DNA of 64,000 nt from Mahella australiensis 50-1 BON. GTDB lineage: Bacteria > Bacillota > Clostridia > Mahellales > Mahellaceae. The stretch's first letter is position 1; the number at the start of each line of letters is the position of its first letter. Location of the stretch: positions 1,198,001 to 1,262,000 of the forward strand of contig NC_015520.1 in the NCBI RefSeq assembly GCF_000213255.1. The letters are read 5' to 3'. Shown here one piece after another: positions 54,968 to 64,000 of this stretch. The notes under the pieces are model-generated. The model did no database searches, had not been told where the DNA came from, and saw only the letters and a list, made by a program, of their open reading frames with translations. Position numbers and translations under genes: made by a program.

Positions 54968-55012
54968 GGGAGTTAGAACATTTAATGGTATCGCTCTAAT
55001 TCCCTTTTTCCC
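54968..55012 (+). terminator. Terminator after the importer operon
   Basis: GGGAGTTAGA (54968-54977) pairs with TCTAATTCCC (54995-55004), with one G-T pair, and is followed by TTTTTCCCTTT. Confidence 0.75.
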
Positions 55013-55083
55013 TTTCATTGTTGATATGTGCTGTTATAGGAACATGTAGTAGCAGGTTGTGACGAAATAGCAAGGGGGCAGAT

Positions 55084-57978
55084 TTGGTGACTGCGTTGGT
55101 TATGATTTTACGCAAGATGATCAACAACCGATATCTGGTTTTATGTTTGCTCGTCGGTCTAATAATATCTATTGCATTGGTTAGCAGTATACCTATGTAT
55201 GGTGAGGGCGTATTGCAGAGAATGCTGACAAAAGACCTTGAGGAGTACCAGGTAACATCCGAAAGTTATCCAGGTGCCTATAAACTTAGCTTATATTTTA
55301 AGACCGAAACCCCTGCAAAAGATAAGGCTAATATTTATGAAAGGCTTAACCGGTATATAACTGAAGATGTACCGAACCGCTTAAATGTTCCGATAATTAC
55401 AGCAGTTCAAAGTTTGGCTTTACAGCCTTATGAAATGAAGCCAGCTGATCTTACCAAGGCTGATCCCAATGTAAGTCGATTTGGTAAGATTCAGGCATTA
55501 TCGGATTTCGATAGACATATCAAGCTTATAGATGGCCGAATGCCTAATAAACAACGTGTAAATGATGTTTTTGAAGTACTGGTAACCGAAACCGTTTTGG
55601 AAAAACTAGACACGGTTTTGGACACGGTATTTTTAATGAATATGCCTCAAGATACAGGACTGGGGCAGATAAAGATCAAACCGGTTGGCGTTTTTACAGC
55701 GAAAGATCCTAATGATCCTTATTGGCTAGGAACAGCCTCTATCAACGATCAAAGCCTTATAGTGGATATGGATCTCTTCAAAAGTTTTTTCGCAGAGCAA
55801 AAAAAGCCGTTGATTAAAACCAGCGATTGGTATTATGCTTTGGATTATAGAAAGATAATGGCTAAAGATATAAATGCGTTTTTGTCTCGTAATGATTCTA
55901 TAATAAAGCATGCTAATAATATATATGACGGTTTAACAGTGAGTTCACCTATAAATGATATCTTGTTGAAATATCAAGAGCAGGAAAAGCAAGCTAATAT
56001 ATTGCTTTTAATACTGAACGTACCCGTGTTGCTGATGTTAATTTTTTACATATTTATGGTTGCATTTTTGATTATAGATGCGGACAGAGATGAGATAGCC
56101 GTGTTGCGCAGCCGCGGTGCCAGCAGAGGACATATATTGTTTCAATATCTATTTGAAGGAATTATATTAGCGGGAGTAGGCTTTGCTGTCGGGCCATTGT
56201 TGGGACTATTGTTGACCAAGCTTTTAGGTATATCCAATGGTTTTCTGGAATTTGTAAACCGCAAGGCTATACCGGCGATGTTGAGCCGCACCGCATATCA
56301 ATATGCGCTGTTAGCCGCTGTAGGGTGTATTGTTATGTTTCTGGTACCGGCTTATTTTGTGGTACCGGCTTATTTTGCCACTAAAGATACTATAGTCAGC
56401 TATAAACAGCAAGAGGCGCGATATATAGGAAGCTCATGGTGGCAAAGCTCGTTTGTCGATATAATACTTATAGCAATAGGCATATTCGGCCTTTATTTAT
56501 TTGACCAGTTTCAGCAAATACTGGCTGTTACCGGCGTGGACCCGACTGATATCCAAATAAACCCGCTGTTATTTTTTGCATCAACATTGTTCGGCTTGGG
56601 AACAGGATTGTTGTTTTTGCGTATATATCCTTGGCTTATAGAAGGCATATACAGGATTGGACGCCGTTTTTGGACACCATCGCTATATTATGTTCTTATA
56701 AAAGTTAGCCGTTCATTGCGGCAATATGAATTTCTTATGATCTTTCTAATAATGACTATAACTGTCGGACTATTTAGTGCTAATGCCGCAAGAACGTGGA
56801 ACCGTAATATGGAGGACCGTATTCGTTATCAGATAGGAACGGATATAGTCATAACCACTGTATGGGAGGGCCAGTTTGTAACTGCAGGCAGTAATACTTC
56901 TTCCGGTACAGGTTCGTCCGCTGAACCGGAGAGGCTTCAATATACCGAACCACCTTTTTTAAGCTATCAACAATTACCGGGAGTGGAACATGCGGCTAAA
57001 GTATTTAAAAAACAAAGGGCAGATGTAGAAGCATCGGGGAAAATTATAAATGATGTGCAATTGATGGCTGTAGAACCTTATGAATTTGGCCAAACGATAT
57101 GGTTTCGCTCGGATTTATTAAAACCCTATCATATAAATGATTACTTAAATTTACTTGCTTATGAACCGAGCGCGGTTCTTATATCCAGATCGCTCAGCGA
57201 GAAGTATAGCATTAACCCCGGGGATTATATCGATATAAGTTGGGCTGGGGCGGATGCGGCCAATTTTGTAGTATATGGTATAGTGAATTATTGGCCAACA
57301 TGGAACCCTTTTGATCAATCTATGAAACGAGGGTCAGAATTAAGGGATAATCAGCCTATGTTGGTAGTTGCGAATTTGCCTTACGTGCAAAATAATATGG
57401 CATTGGAACCATATGAAATATGGCTGAAACTAAAGCCAGGCGCCAGTAGCGCTGAGCTATATAATGAAATAAGAGAAAGAAAGTTGCCTGTAATGGAGCT
57501 TAAGGATGCTGATCAGGAGATAATAAAGTTAAAAAATGAGCCGATGCAACTCGGCATGAACGGTACTATGACGTTAGGCTTTATTGTATCATTGATCATA
57601 ACGTTTTTGGGCTTTTTATTGTATTGGATAATTTCTATGCATAAACGCACATTTGAATTTGGCGTATTGCGTGCTGTTGGCATTTCGCTATATCAGGTGG
57701 TAAGTATGCTGGTATGGGAACAAATTTTAACATCGGGTATAGCTGTTATATTTGGTATAATTGTAGGTGGGATTACGAGCAGATTGTTCGTTCCCATGCT
57801 ACAAGTAGCTTATGATATAAATTCTCAGGTGCCGCCTTTTAGAGTTATAGCTCAGATAGAAGATAGAATGAAGATTTATATTATGATAGGAATAATGTTT
57901 GTGGTAGGACTTGTGGTGCTAGGTCGCATATTGGCCAGGATAAAGATAAGCCAGGCTATAAAATTAGGAGAAGAATAA
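55084..57978 (+). CDS. FtsX-type ABC permease, without ATPase neighbour
   Basis: A 964-residue membrane protein of the MacB/FtsX permease group. Helix 1 (about 17-35) is followed by a large extracytoplasmic domain, three helices (about 305-470 region, with DRDEIAVLRSRGASRGHI, the FtsX core), a second core with FEFGVLRAVGISLYQVV near residue 860 and final helices. Such proteins need a LolD/MacB ATPase, which is not found here. It starts at TTG 55084 or GTG 55087 after AAGGGGG. It could export a lipid, lipoprotein or peptide; not evidently sugar-related. Confidence 0.82.
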   Translation: MVTALVMILRKMINNRYLVLCLLVGLIISIALVSSIPMYGEGVLQRMLTKDLEEYQVTSESYPGAYKLSLYFKTETPAKDKANIYERLNRYITEDVPNRLNVPIITAVQSLALQPYEMKPADLTKADPNVSRFGKIQALSDFDRHIKLIDGRMPNKQRVNDVFEVLVTETVLEKLDTVLDTVFLMNMPQDTGLGQIKIKPVGVFTAKDPNDPYWLGTASINDQSLIVDMDLFKSFFAEQKKPLIKTSDWYYALDYRKIMAKDINAFLSRNDSIIKHANNIYDGLTVSSPINDILLKYQEQEKQANILLLILNVPVLLMLIFYIFMVAFLIIDADRDEIAVLRSRGASRGHILFQYLFEGIILAGVGFAVGPLLGLLLTKLLGISNGFLEFVNRKAIPAMLSRTAYQYALLAAVGCIVMFLVPAYFVVPAYFATKDTIVSYKQQEARYIGSSWWQSSFVDIILIAIGIFGLYLFDQFQQILAVTGVDPTDIQINPLLFFASTLFGLGTGLLFLRIYPWLIEGIYRIGRRFWTPSLYYVLIKVSRSLRQYEFLMIFLIMTITVGLFSANAARTWNRNMEDRIRYQIGTDIVITTVWEGQFVTAGSNTSSGTGSSAEPERLQYTEPPFLSYQQLPGVEHAAKVFKKQRADVEASGKIINDVQLMAVEPYEFGQTIWFRSDLLKPYHINDYLNLLAYEPSAVLISRSLSEKYSINPGDYIDISWAGADAANFVVYGIVNYWPTWNPFDQSMKRGSELRDNQPMLVVANLPYVQNNMALEPYEIWLKLKPGASSAELYNEIRERKLPVMELKDADQEIIKLKNEPMQLGMNGTMTLGFIVSLIITFLGFLLYWIISMHKRTFEFGVLRAVGISLYQVVSMLVWEQILTSGIAVIFGIIVGGITSRLFVPMLQVAYDINSQVPPFRVIAQIEDRMKIYIMIGIMFVVGLVVLGRILARIKISQAIKLGEE

Positions 57979-57996
57979 TGAAAGGTGGAATGTTGT

Positions 57997-60852
57997 ATGG
58001 AATGGAAAGCGGAATGGATATGGGACGATAGCGGTTTACACCCAAGAAACTATTGGGTGTGTTTTAGGCGCTGTTTTGAAGCTCCGGTGGATATAGATGA
58101 TGCTGTACTGCATATTACAGCGGATTCCAGGCATGTGGTCTATGTAAACGGCCAAAGGCTGGGTTTCGGTCCGGTACGCAGCTGGCCTTTCGAGCAATCC
58201 TTTGATTCATACTCCGTAAAGGATTATCTAAAACCGGGCGTCAATGTTATAGCTGTACTGGTCACTCATTACGGTGTGGGCACATTCCAGTACATAGAAG
58301 GCCGCGGTGGCCTTTTAGCCCAACTGGATTTTTGTAAAAATGGACAGTTGAGCGGCAGCATTTGTACCGATGATGAGTGGCGAACAGTACCTCATGCCGG
58401 CTATAAAAGGGAATCGGTGCGCATAAGCTGCCAGCAAGCATGGGCCGAGATATACGATGCCGGTAAGTTTGATAACGGCTGGGCATCGATGGATTTTGAT
58501 GACAGCAATTGGAGCTATGCGAAATCAATAGGCCGGGTTGGCATGGAACCTTGGACCAAGTTGGTTGAAAGGGATATACCATATCTGACCGAAGAACCTG
58601 TGTATCCACGTCGCATCGCATCAATAAAAGGAGTCATGCCGGTTAAGCAGCATGTATCCATTGACCTGCGGCCCAGTCTTTTTCCAGAGGAATACGATGC
58701 CAACCCCAAAGCTCATCTGGGGTATCTGGCTACCGTAATATGGTCTCCCAAAGCTATGGAGGGGCGCATGATATTTCCATTTGGCAAATGGGTCAGCGTT
58801 TGCGGTGATTTCCGGATAAACGATGAAATATATCATTTAAATGAAACCGGCGAGGTTAATGTGCGTTTACAGGCCGGCGACAATCTCTTTATAATGAATA
58901 CCAGCGGCGCATATCATGAGATGTTCGTACATATGGCCTTTGATTTCGAGGAAAATATAACATTCAGAGCTCCTTTGAATGGTGAGGGGGACGAATTTGC
59001 GACTATCGGCCCGTTTGATAACAAGACCGTATTGAAGATAGGTTATCCGCAAGATGATACCTTGAGCGAAACCCCGGAGTATCATGCGATATGGGAAATA
59101 AAAGACGAAAGTGCGCTGACGCCTTATAGTCGATGGATAAATCCTGTATTGTCTGAGCATATGTGCGTAGATAATGTATATACATTGTCCACTGTAAAGA
59201 ATACCATAGCTGAATACGATGTACCTTACGAATATCACAACATGGTTATAGCCAATGATAACTGTACTATAATAAAACCGTTTGAAATCGGTGATACGGA
59301 ATTGATTATAGATTTTGGCCGTGAGTTATCCGGTTTTATAGCTTTCGATATAGATGCTCCTGCTGGGGCAGTTCTGGATTTTTATATGTTCGAGAGTATG
59401 CACGATGGCATTATAGAGAATACTACAGGACTTAACAATACCATGCGCTATATAACTGCCGATGGCAGGCAACGATATAGATCCTTTGTGCGCCATGGCT
59501 TCAGATATATTATGCTAACAGTAAGGGACCTAAAGAGCCCTATTAAAATCTATGGTATAAAAACCTATTTAAGCACTTATCCTGTTGCAGAGGTTGGCCA
59601 ATTTAGGAGCTCGGACTACTTGCTCAATCGAATATGGGAAATATCACGTGATACCACGCGTTTATGCATGGAAGATACATTTGTAGATTGCCCTGCTTAC
59701 GAGCAAACCTTTTGGGTGGGCGATGCCCGCAATGAGGCTTTGATAAATTATTATACATTTGGAGTATACGACATAGTCAAGCGTTGTCTCAATCTGGTGC
59801 CGAAGTCCATGTACAGAACGGCATTGCCCGAATCGCAGATACCCAGTGGCTGGCAGAATGTTTTAACGGCATGGACGCTGTTTTGGATGAACGCCTGTCG
59901 CGAGTATTATGATTTTACGGGAGACAAAGCTTTTTTAGAAGGGATATATCCGTCACTGGTTGAAACAGTTAAGAACTTTACAAAGTTTATCAATAAAGAC
60001 GGTTTACTGGAGATAACGGCGTGGAATATGCTGGACTGGGCTCCTATGGATACGGTGGATAGCGGCGTGGTTACGCATCAGAATGCATTACTGGTAAAAG
60101 CCTTGAAGGACACCGCTTATCTGGCAGATCAACTGGGTAAAGGAAATGACAGCGCTATGTTTGTGCGATTTGCAGACCACCTTAAGGATGCCATAAATCG
60201 ATTCCTGTGGTCGGAAGACGAGAAGGCTTATATAGACAGCATCCATGCCGATGGACAGCGTTCCAAGGTGATAAGCCAGCAAACCAATGCCATAGTGTAT
60301 CTATGCGACTGCGCCGAAGGTGATAGAAAACAGATAATAGAAAAATATATGTTCGACCCGCCGGAACATTTCGTCAAGATAGGCAGCGCTTTTATGTCAT
60401 TCTTTTATTTCGAAGCTTTGCTCAAGCTGAATCGTATGGACGAGATTCTGGATAATATAAGGCAAAACTGGGGTACGATGCTCGATTACGGCGCCACTAC
60501 ATGCTGGGAAACTTTTATAGGGTGGTGGAAAGGCGGCCTTACGCGCAGCCATTGTCACGCATGGTCGGCGGCTCCGGGGTATTTTCTGGGCGCCTATGTA
60601 TTGGGTGTGCGTCCCATAGAGCCAGGGTTTTCGAAAATCCTAATCGAGCCGCAGCTATGCGATCTCAAGTGGGCCGAGGGCTCTGTGCCCACTCCGAGGG
60701 GCAGAGTGGATGTAAGCTATAGAGATAGGGGCGATTACCTCGATATATCTGTCGAAATACCCGAAGGTAGTACCGCGCATATAGTATTTCCGGGAAATAA
60801 AAAAGTCAGATTCAACGGCAATTTCGTTGATGAAGATTTTATAGATATTTAA
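57997..60852 (+). CDS. Alpha-L-rhamnosidase, GH78 (third complete copy)
   Basis: A protein of about 951 residues without signal peptide. It begins EWKAEWIWDDSGLHPRNYWV, has beta domains (TADSRHVVYVNGQRL), then the catalytic barrel with DCPAYEQTFWVGD (general acid region), TTCWETFIGW (general base region) and CHAWSAAP. The C-terminal domain ends in a beta sandwich. ATG at 57997 follows AAAGGTGG; an in-frame GTG at 57985 lies inside that site. It lies 18 nt after the permease. Compared with the copy at 39690 it has a longer middle region. Confidence 0.93.
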   Translation: MEWKAEWIWDDSGLHPRNYWVCFRRCFEAPVDIDDAVLHITADSRHVVYVNGQRLGFGPVRSWPFEQSFDSYSVKDYLKPGVNVIAVLVTHYGVGTFQYIEGRGGLLAQLDFCKNGQLSGSICTDDEWRTVPHAGYKRESVRISCQQAWAEIYDAGKFDNGWASMDFDDSNWSYAKSIGRVGMEPWTKLVERDIPYLTEEPVYPRRIASIKGVMPVKQHVSIDLRPSLFPEEYDANPKAHLGYLATVIWSPKAMEGRMIFPFGKWVSVCGDFRINDEIYHLNETGEVNVRLQAGDNLFIMNTSGAYHEMFVHMAFDFEENITFRAPLNGEGDEFATIGPFDNKTVLKIGYPQDDTLSETPEYHAIWEIKDESALTPYSRWINPVLSEHMCVDNVYTLSTVKNTIAEYDVPYEYHNMVIANDNCTIIKPFEIGDTELIIDFGRELSGFIAFDIDAPAGAVLDFYMFESMHDGIIENTTGLNNTMRYITADGRQRYRSFVRHGFRYIMLTVRDLKSPIKIYGIKTYLSTYPVAEVGQFRSSDYLLNRIWEISRDTTRLCMEDTFVDCPAYEQTFWVGDARNEALINYYTFGVYDIVKRCLNLVPKSMYRTALPESQIPSGWQNVLTAWTLFWMNACREYYDFTGDKAFLEGIYPSLVETVKNFTKFINKDGLLEITAWNMLDWAPMDTVDSGVVTHQNALLVKALKDTAYLADQLGKGNDSAMFVRFADHLKDAINRFLWSEDEKAYIDSIHADGQRSKVISQQTNAIVYLCDCAEGDRKQIIEKYMFDPPEHFVKIGSAFMSFFYFEALLKLNRMDEILDNIRQNWGTMLDYGATTCWETFIGWWKGGLTRSHCHAWSAAPGYFLGAYVLGVRPIEPGFSKILIEPQLCDLKWAEGSVPTPRGRVDVSYRDRGDYLDISVEIPEGSTAHIVFPGNKKVRFNGNFVDEDFIDI

Positions 60853-60918
60853 AATACAGCTTGTATGGATAAAGGATAATATTAAATTCATTTAAAGAGA
60901 TTTGTAAAGGAGGTCTTC

Positions 60919-62523
60919 ATGATGTCATATGCTGAACAAAATTGCATGGTCGAATGGTTTTATGTTTCAAATAAAAAATATAAGGATCCATTCAATGAAG
61001 TAGAGTTATCGGCAGTTGTAACCGATCCGGATGGACAAGAAAGGGTAATACCGGCTTTTTGGGCAGGTGGGCAGAAATGGTGTATACGCTATTCATCACC
61101 AAAAACAGGTCGTCACCATTTCTGTACCGTATGCTCGGATGTTTCTAACACAGATTTACATGGCAAAGAGGGTGATATTGAGATATCGGTTTATAGTGGG
61201 GATAATCCTTTGCTAAAGCATGGGCCTTTGCGTGTATCGGATGGCAAAAGGCATCTTGAGCATATTGATGGTATGCCTTTCTTCTGGTTGGCAGATACGT
61301 GGTGGATGGGATTGTGTAAAAGATTGAAATGGCCAAAAGATTTTCAGACACTAGCATTAGATAGGATAGATAAAGGTTTTTCTGTTATACAGATAGTTGC
61401 CGGCTTATACCCTGATATGAAACCATTTGATGAAAGAGGAGCTAATGAGGCTGGCTTTCCATGGGAAGAAGGATATGAACGTATTAATCCAGCGTATTTT
61501 GATAAAGCGGATGAAAGGATCAATTATCTTATAGATTTAGGATTGGTTCCATGTATTGTAGGTTGCTGGGGTTACTTTCTTAATTTTATGGGGATTGAAA
61601 AGATAAAAAAACACTGGAGAAATCTTGTGGCAAGATACGGTGCCTATCCTGTAGTATGGTGTTTGGCAGGTGAATATGATATGCCTTATTATCTGTCTAC
61701 GGATCAAAAAAGAGATAGGGAAGCGCAGAGGCTGGGGTGGAAAGAGATAGGGACATATTTGCGAGAGGTAGACCCGTATCATAATCCTATAACAGTTCAT
61801 CCGGGCAGCTATACCAGAGAGGTACCTGGTTTTGCCGATGTATTCGATTTTGATATGTTACAGACTGGTCATAGCGACGACTCCATAGGGAATACGGTAT
61901 TCAGGATTCATCAGTCTTATCAAGCGGAACCGGTTATGCCTGTGATAGATGGAGAGGTTGCTTACGAAGGGATAGGTGGTCAGTGTAAAGAGCAAGTTCA
62001 AAGGTTGATGTTTTGGGCTTGTGTATTAAATGGTGCTGCCGGGCATACATATGGCGCGAACGGCATCTGGCAGGTAAATACCAAAGAGAAACCATTTGGT
62101 CCCAGTCCACATGGTATGAGCTGGGGAGATACTCCGTGGGAGGAGGCATATAAGCTGCCTGGTTCTTATCAATTGGCACTTTCAAAAAAACTTTTAGAGA
62201 GGTACAAATGGTGGTTATTTGAGCCACATCCCGAGTGGATAGAAGTCAATGTATCCGAAGAAAAACGAGAACATAATTATTATCCTTATATTGCAGGGAT
62301 ACCGCAAAAAGTTCGGATTATTTACTTACCTTTTTTCTATCCTGTGTTTAAGATAAAAAATTTAGAAAAAGGGGTTTCTTATAAAGTATTTCTTTTTAAT
62401 CCTATAAGCGGCGATGAGATTGACTGTGGCATTGTTAGGCCAGAAGACGGAGAATGGTCTTTATCGCGTCTCCCGATCTTTCAAGATTGGGTGCTTGTTA
62501 TGGAAAGCATAGATAACGCATAG
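60919..62523 (+). CDS. GH140-like glycosidase (DUF5060/DUF4038 architecture, apiosidase-type)
   Basis: A 534-residue protein, cytoplasmic. A short beta domain (about 10-90, DUF5060-like: VEWFYVSNKKYKDPFNEVEL) precedes a TIM barrel (DUF4038-like) with FFWLADTWWMGL, WCLAGEYD and VIDGEVAYEG, which supply acidic residues at strand ends. Apiosidases of GH140 share this layout and act on rhamnogalacturonan II side chains; specificity here is inference. ATGATG at 60919 follows AAAGGAGGTC. It is co-directional with the GH78 gene 66 nt upstream. Confidence 0.75.
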   Translation: MMSYAEQNCMVEWFYVSNKKYKDPFNEVELSAVVTDPDGQERVIPAFWAGGQKWCIRYSSPKTGRHHFCTVCSDVSNTDLHGKEGDIEISVYSGDNPLLKHGPLRVSDGKRHLEHIDGMPFFWLADTWWMGLCKRLKWPKDFQTLALDRIDKGFSVIQIVAGLYPDMKPFDERGANEAGFPWEEGYERINPAYFDKADERINYLIDLGLVPCIVGCWGYFLNFMGIEKIKKHWRNLVARYGAYPVVWCLAGEYDMPYYLSTDQKRDREAQRLGWKEIGTYLREVDPYHNPITVHPGSYTREVPGFADVFDFDMLQTGHSDDSIGNTVFRIHQSYQAEPVMPVIDGEVAYEGIGGQCKEQVQRLMFWACVLNGAAGHTYGANGIWQVNTKEKPFGPSPHGMSWGDTPWEEAYKLPGSYQLALSKKLLERYKWWLFEPHPEWIEVNVSEEKREHNYYPYIAGIPQKVRIIYLPFFYPVFKIKNLEKGVSYKVFLFNPISGDEIDCGIVRPEDGEWSLSRLPIFQDWVLVMESIDNA

Positions 62524-62559
62524 GGAAAATTTCTTTAGAATTATGGTAGATGAGTTGTA

Positions 62560-62603
62560 ATATTTAGCAGTCTCCATTAGCTGGAAACTGCTAAATATAC
62601 TTT
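62560..62603. terminator. Hairpin between convergent genes
   Basis: A perfect 12-bp stem ATATTTAGCAGT (62560-62571) / ACTGCTAAATAT (62587-62598) with a 15-nt loop containing TCC/GGA, followed by ACTTTTATA. Probably a terminator for the plus-strand glycosidase gene. Confidence 0.7.
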
Positions 62604-62666
62604 TATACGGCGTGTTAATTCCGGATAATCATAAAAGGTGTATAAATGGAGTACTGCCTTTTGTAA

Positions 62667-63806
62667 TCAGAATTTTCCGGATAATAGATCCATTTTCCGT
62701 TTCATATAATACCTGAAGTTTTCTAATGATATATCAGGCGGGACTGTGTGATCGACTGTAGGTATGAATCCTCCTTCCTCTATTAACGGATATAGAGAGG
62801 CCAAGTGTTTATCTATGTTTTCTTTAGTTTTTGCCAATTCCCTCTTATCAACGCCGCCCCAAAGCCTTAAATCTTTGCCGAACTTCTTACGTAGCTTTAT
62901 GGGATCCATATCGGCAGCTCTTTCCATAGGCCATATAGCATCCACGCCTGCCTCCATCAAAAGAGGAATCAAAGCCTCGCAGTTACCATCAGTATCCACA
63001 CATACGTAACGAACACCATGGCTTTTAAAATAATCCACTAATCGGCACATACGGGGAAAGATGAACGTTTTATAGGTATCCGGACTTAACAAGGGGCCGT
63101 TTTTCATAGACATATCTTCATTGATAAATACGTAATCTACGTCGGTTTTTTCCAATATAGGGTGCGATACTTCGATGGTGAAATCTGCTATAAACTCCAT
63201 CATCTCATGCATAAGCGCAGGTTGATCATACCATGCATAACACACGTTCTCGGTTCCCATCCATTCTCGGGCTCTCCAAAAGAAACCCAACGTGCTACAA
63301 TTTCTGCCAAGTACCAGCACATGTTCTCTTTGACGCCATCTCGGTAGCATTATCTCCTGCCACTGTGGTGGATATCTACGGCCTAAGTTAGCTACATATC
63401 GTTTTTTGATCTCTCGGAAATCGTTGATGTTCTTGACCGGAAAGCTCAGAAATTGATCCATACTGGCTCTGGTCCCCCACGCCGTACCTTCGATCAAAGC
63501 CTTGCGTATGACGCCGTTTTCATCGCGTATGATCTCATATCGATCAGTTTTCTCAAGGGTTTCGGTTTCAAAAGGCGGTATCATCCCATAATTGACGTTT
63601 ATATATTCTCTGGCATCCATATTGAAATATTCCTCGCCGGTAAACCAATCCCAATGTAGATCATACATATTTAATCCTTCTTCGTGCCATCGATCCATAG
63701 TTTGACCCCAAACGCCGACTTCGTGATTGGGTATTCTATCTACGGATTTATACTCCATGGTGTTGATAAATCTCTGACGACATGAAAGCGGTTCTTGAGT
63801 AAACAT
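62667..63806 (-). CDS. URO-D/MtaA-fold protein (uroporphyrinogen decarboxylase family)
   Basis: A 379-residue TIM-barrel protein of the UROD/methylcobamide methyltransferase superfamily. Visible segments are RQRFINTMEYKSVDRIPNHE, VLGRNCSTLGFFWRAREWMG, VDTDGNCEALIPLLMEAGVD and LRLWGGVDKREL. The His-x-Cys zinc motif of MtaA-type enzymes is not evident at VCVDTDG, so a corrinoid methyltransferase role is not supported, and true URO-D function is unlikely. The family is common near sugar genes; function unknown. GAGAGGAG precedes the ATG at 63806, and the last 194 nt show no gene. Confidence 0.8.
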   Translation of the reverse strand: MFTQEPLSCRQRFINTMEYKSVDRIPNHEVGVWGQTMDRWHEEGLNMYDLHWDWFTGEEYFNMDAREYINVNYGMIPPFETETLEKTDRYEIIRDENGVIRKALIEGTAWGTRASMDQFLSFPVKNINDFREIKKRYVANLGRRYPPQWQEIMLPRWRQREHVLVLGRNCSTLGFFWRAREWMGTENVCYAWYDQPALMHEMMEFIADFTIEVSHPILEKTDVDYVFINEDMSMKNGPLLSPDTYKTFIFPRMCRLVDYFKSHGVRYVCVDTDGNCEALIPLLMEAGVDAIWPMERAADMDPIKLRKKFGKDLRLWGGVDKRELAKTKENIDKHLASLYPLIEEGGFIPTVDHTVPPDISLENFRYYMKRKMDLLSGKF

Positions 63807-64000
63807 AAGATTCTCCTCTCACTATAATTCTGGGATCATTATAATACAATTTTCTATAAAGCTGTTAGCACAAAAAGATGATAATATAGGGCAATATGAT
63901 TTTTAGCACAAAAGGCCAATCTTTTAGCATTGTTGGCTCATAAAGGGAAATAATCCGTATCAGTACGAAACGAACCAATAATAAAAGCGAAGAAAAGATA

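Overview
The window looks like chromosome of a low-to-moderate G+C, endospore-forming, anaerobic Firmicute (Clostridia). The evidence is an Rnf complex of clostridial type, spoVAC-AD-AE and yunB sporulation genes, strong AGGAGG-like ribosome binding sites with frequent GTG and TTG starts, a YesM/YesN two-component pair, and several rhamnosidases. The gene mix resembles thermophilic plant-polysaccharide degraders such as Mahella. That genus is an inference from memory, not a database result.

Positions 1-23800 are mostly housekeeping. The window opens in the tail of rnfD, followed by rnfG-E-A-B (ion-pumping ferredoxin:NAD oxidoreductase). A folate operon follows: folE, an HD-domain phosphohydrolase, folP, folB, folK and a small membrane protein. 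Converging on it are yunB and tyrS on the minus strand. A 475-nt gap carries a GC-rich hairpin element. Then come a Nudix protein, a YigZ protein, a 53-residue membrane peptide, spoVAC-AD-AE, a convergent class A penicillin-binding protein with an 18-bp tandem repeat, and tRNA-Leu(CAA). Next are an ECF sigma/anti-sigma pair with a very good self-type promoter, a SIMPL protein, an MFS transporter, polA, coaE, a lytic transglycosylase and a zinc alcohol dehydrogenase.

Positions 23784-63806 form one large carbohydrate region of about 40 kb. It starts with a YesM/YesN-like kinase and regulator, a sugar ABC importer (binding protein and two permeases), and L-rhamnose isomerase divergent from a GH78 alpha-L-rhamnosidase. 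A LacI-controlled group follows, with two AAACGTTT operators ahead of it: a ketose 3-epimerase-like protein, a cupin-like protein, a putative glycosidase (DUF6259-like) and the LacI regulator itself. After this come another GH78 enzyme, an internally deleted GH78 remnant, and an ADP-ribosylglycohydrolase-fold protein. A Dpp/Opp-type ABC importer with two tandemly duplicated binding proteins follows, then two small membrane proteins and an orphan FtsX-type permease. The region ends with a third full-length GH78, an apiosidase-like glycosidase (DUF5060/DUF4038, GH140-like) and a minus-strand URO-D-fold protein.

Together these suggest import and breakdown of rhamnose-rich pectic material (rhamnogalacturonan I or II side chains) or plant rhamnosides. 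Rhamnose enters metabolism through RhaI. No rhamnulokinase or rhamnulose-1-phosphate aldolase lies in the window, and no ABC ATPase accompanies the first importer; both must be elsewhere. I found no CRISPR array, transposase, prophage or rRNA. The candidates for undescribed biology are the LacI-controlled epimerase/cupin/glycosidase set, the ADP-ribosylglycohydrolase in a rhamnoside locus, the HD protein in the folate operon, the deleted GH78, and the structured leaders around the binding-protein genes.
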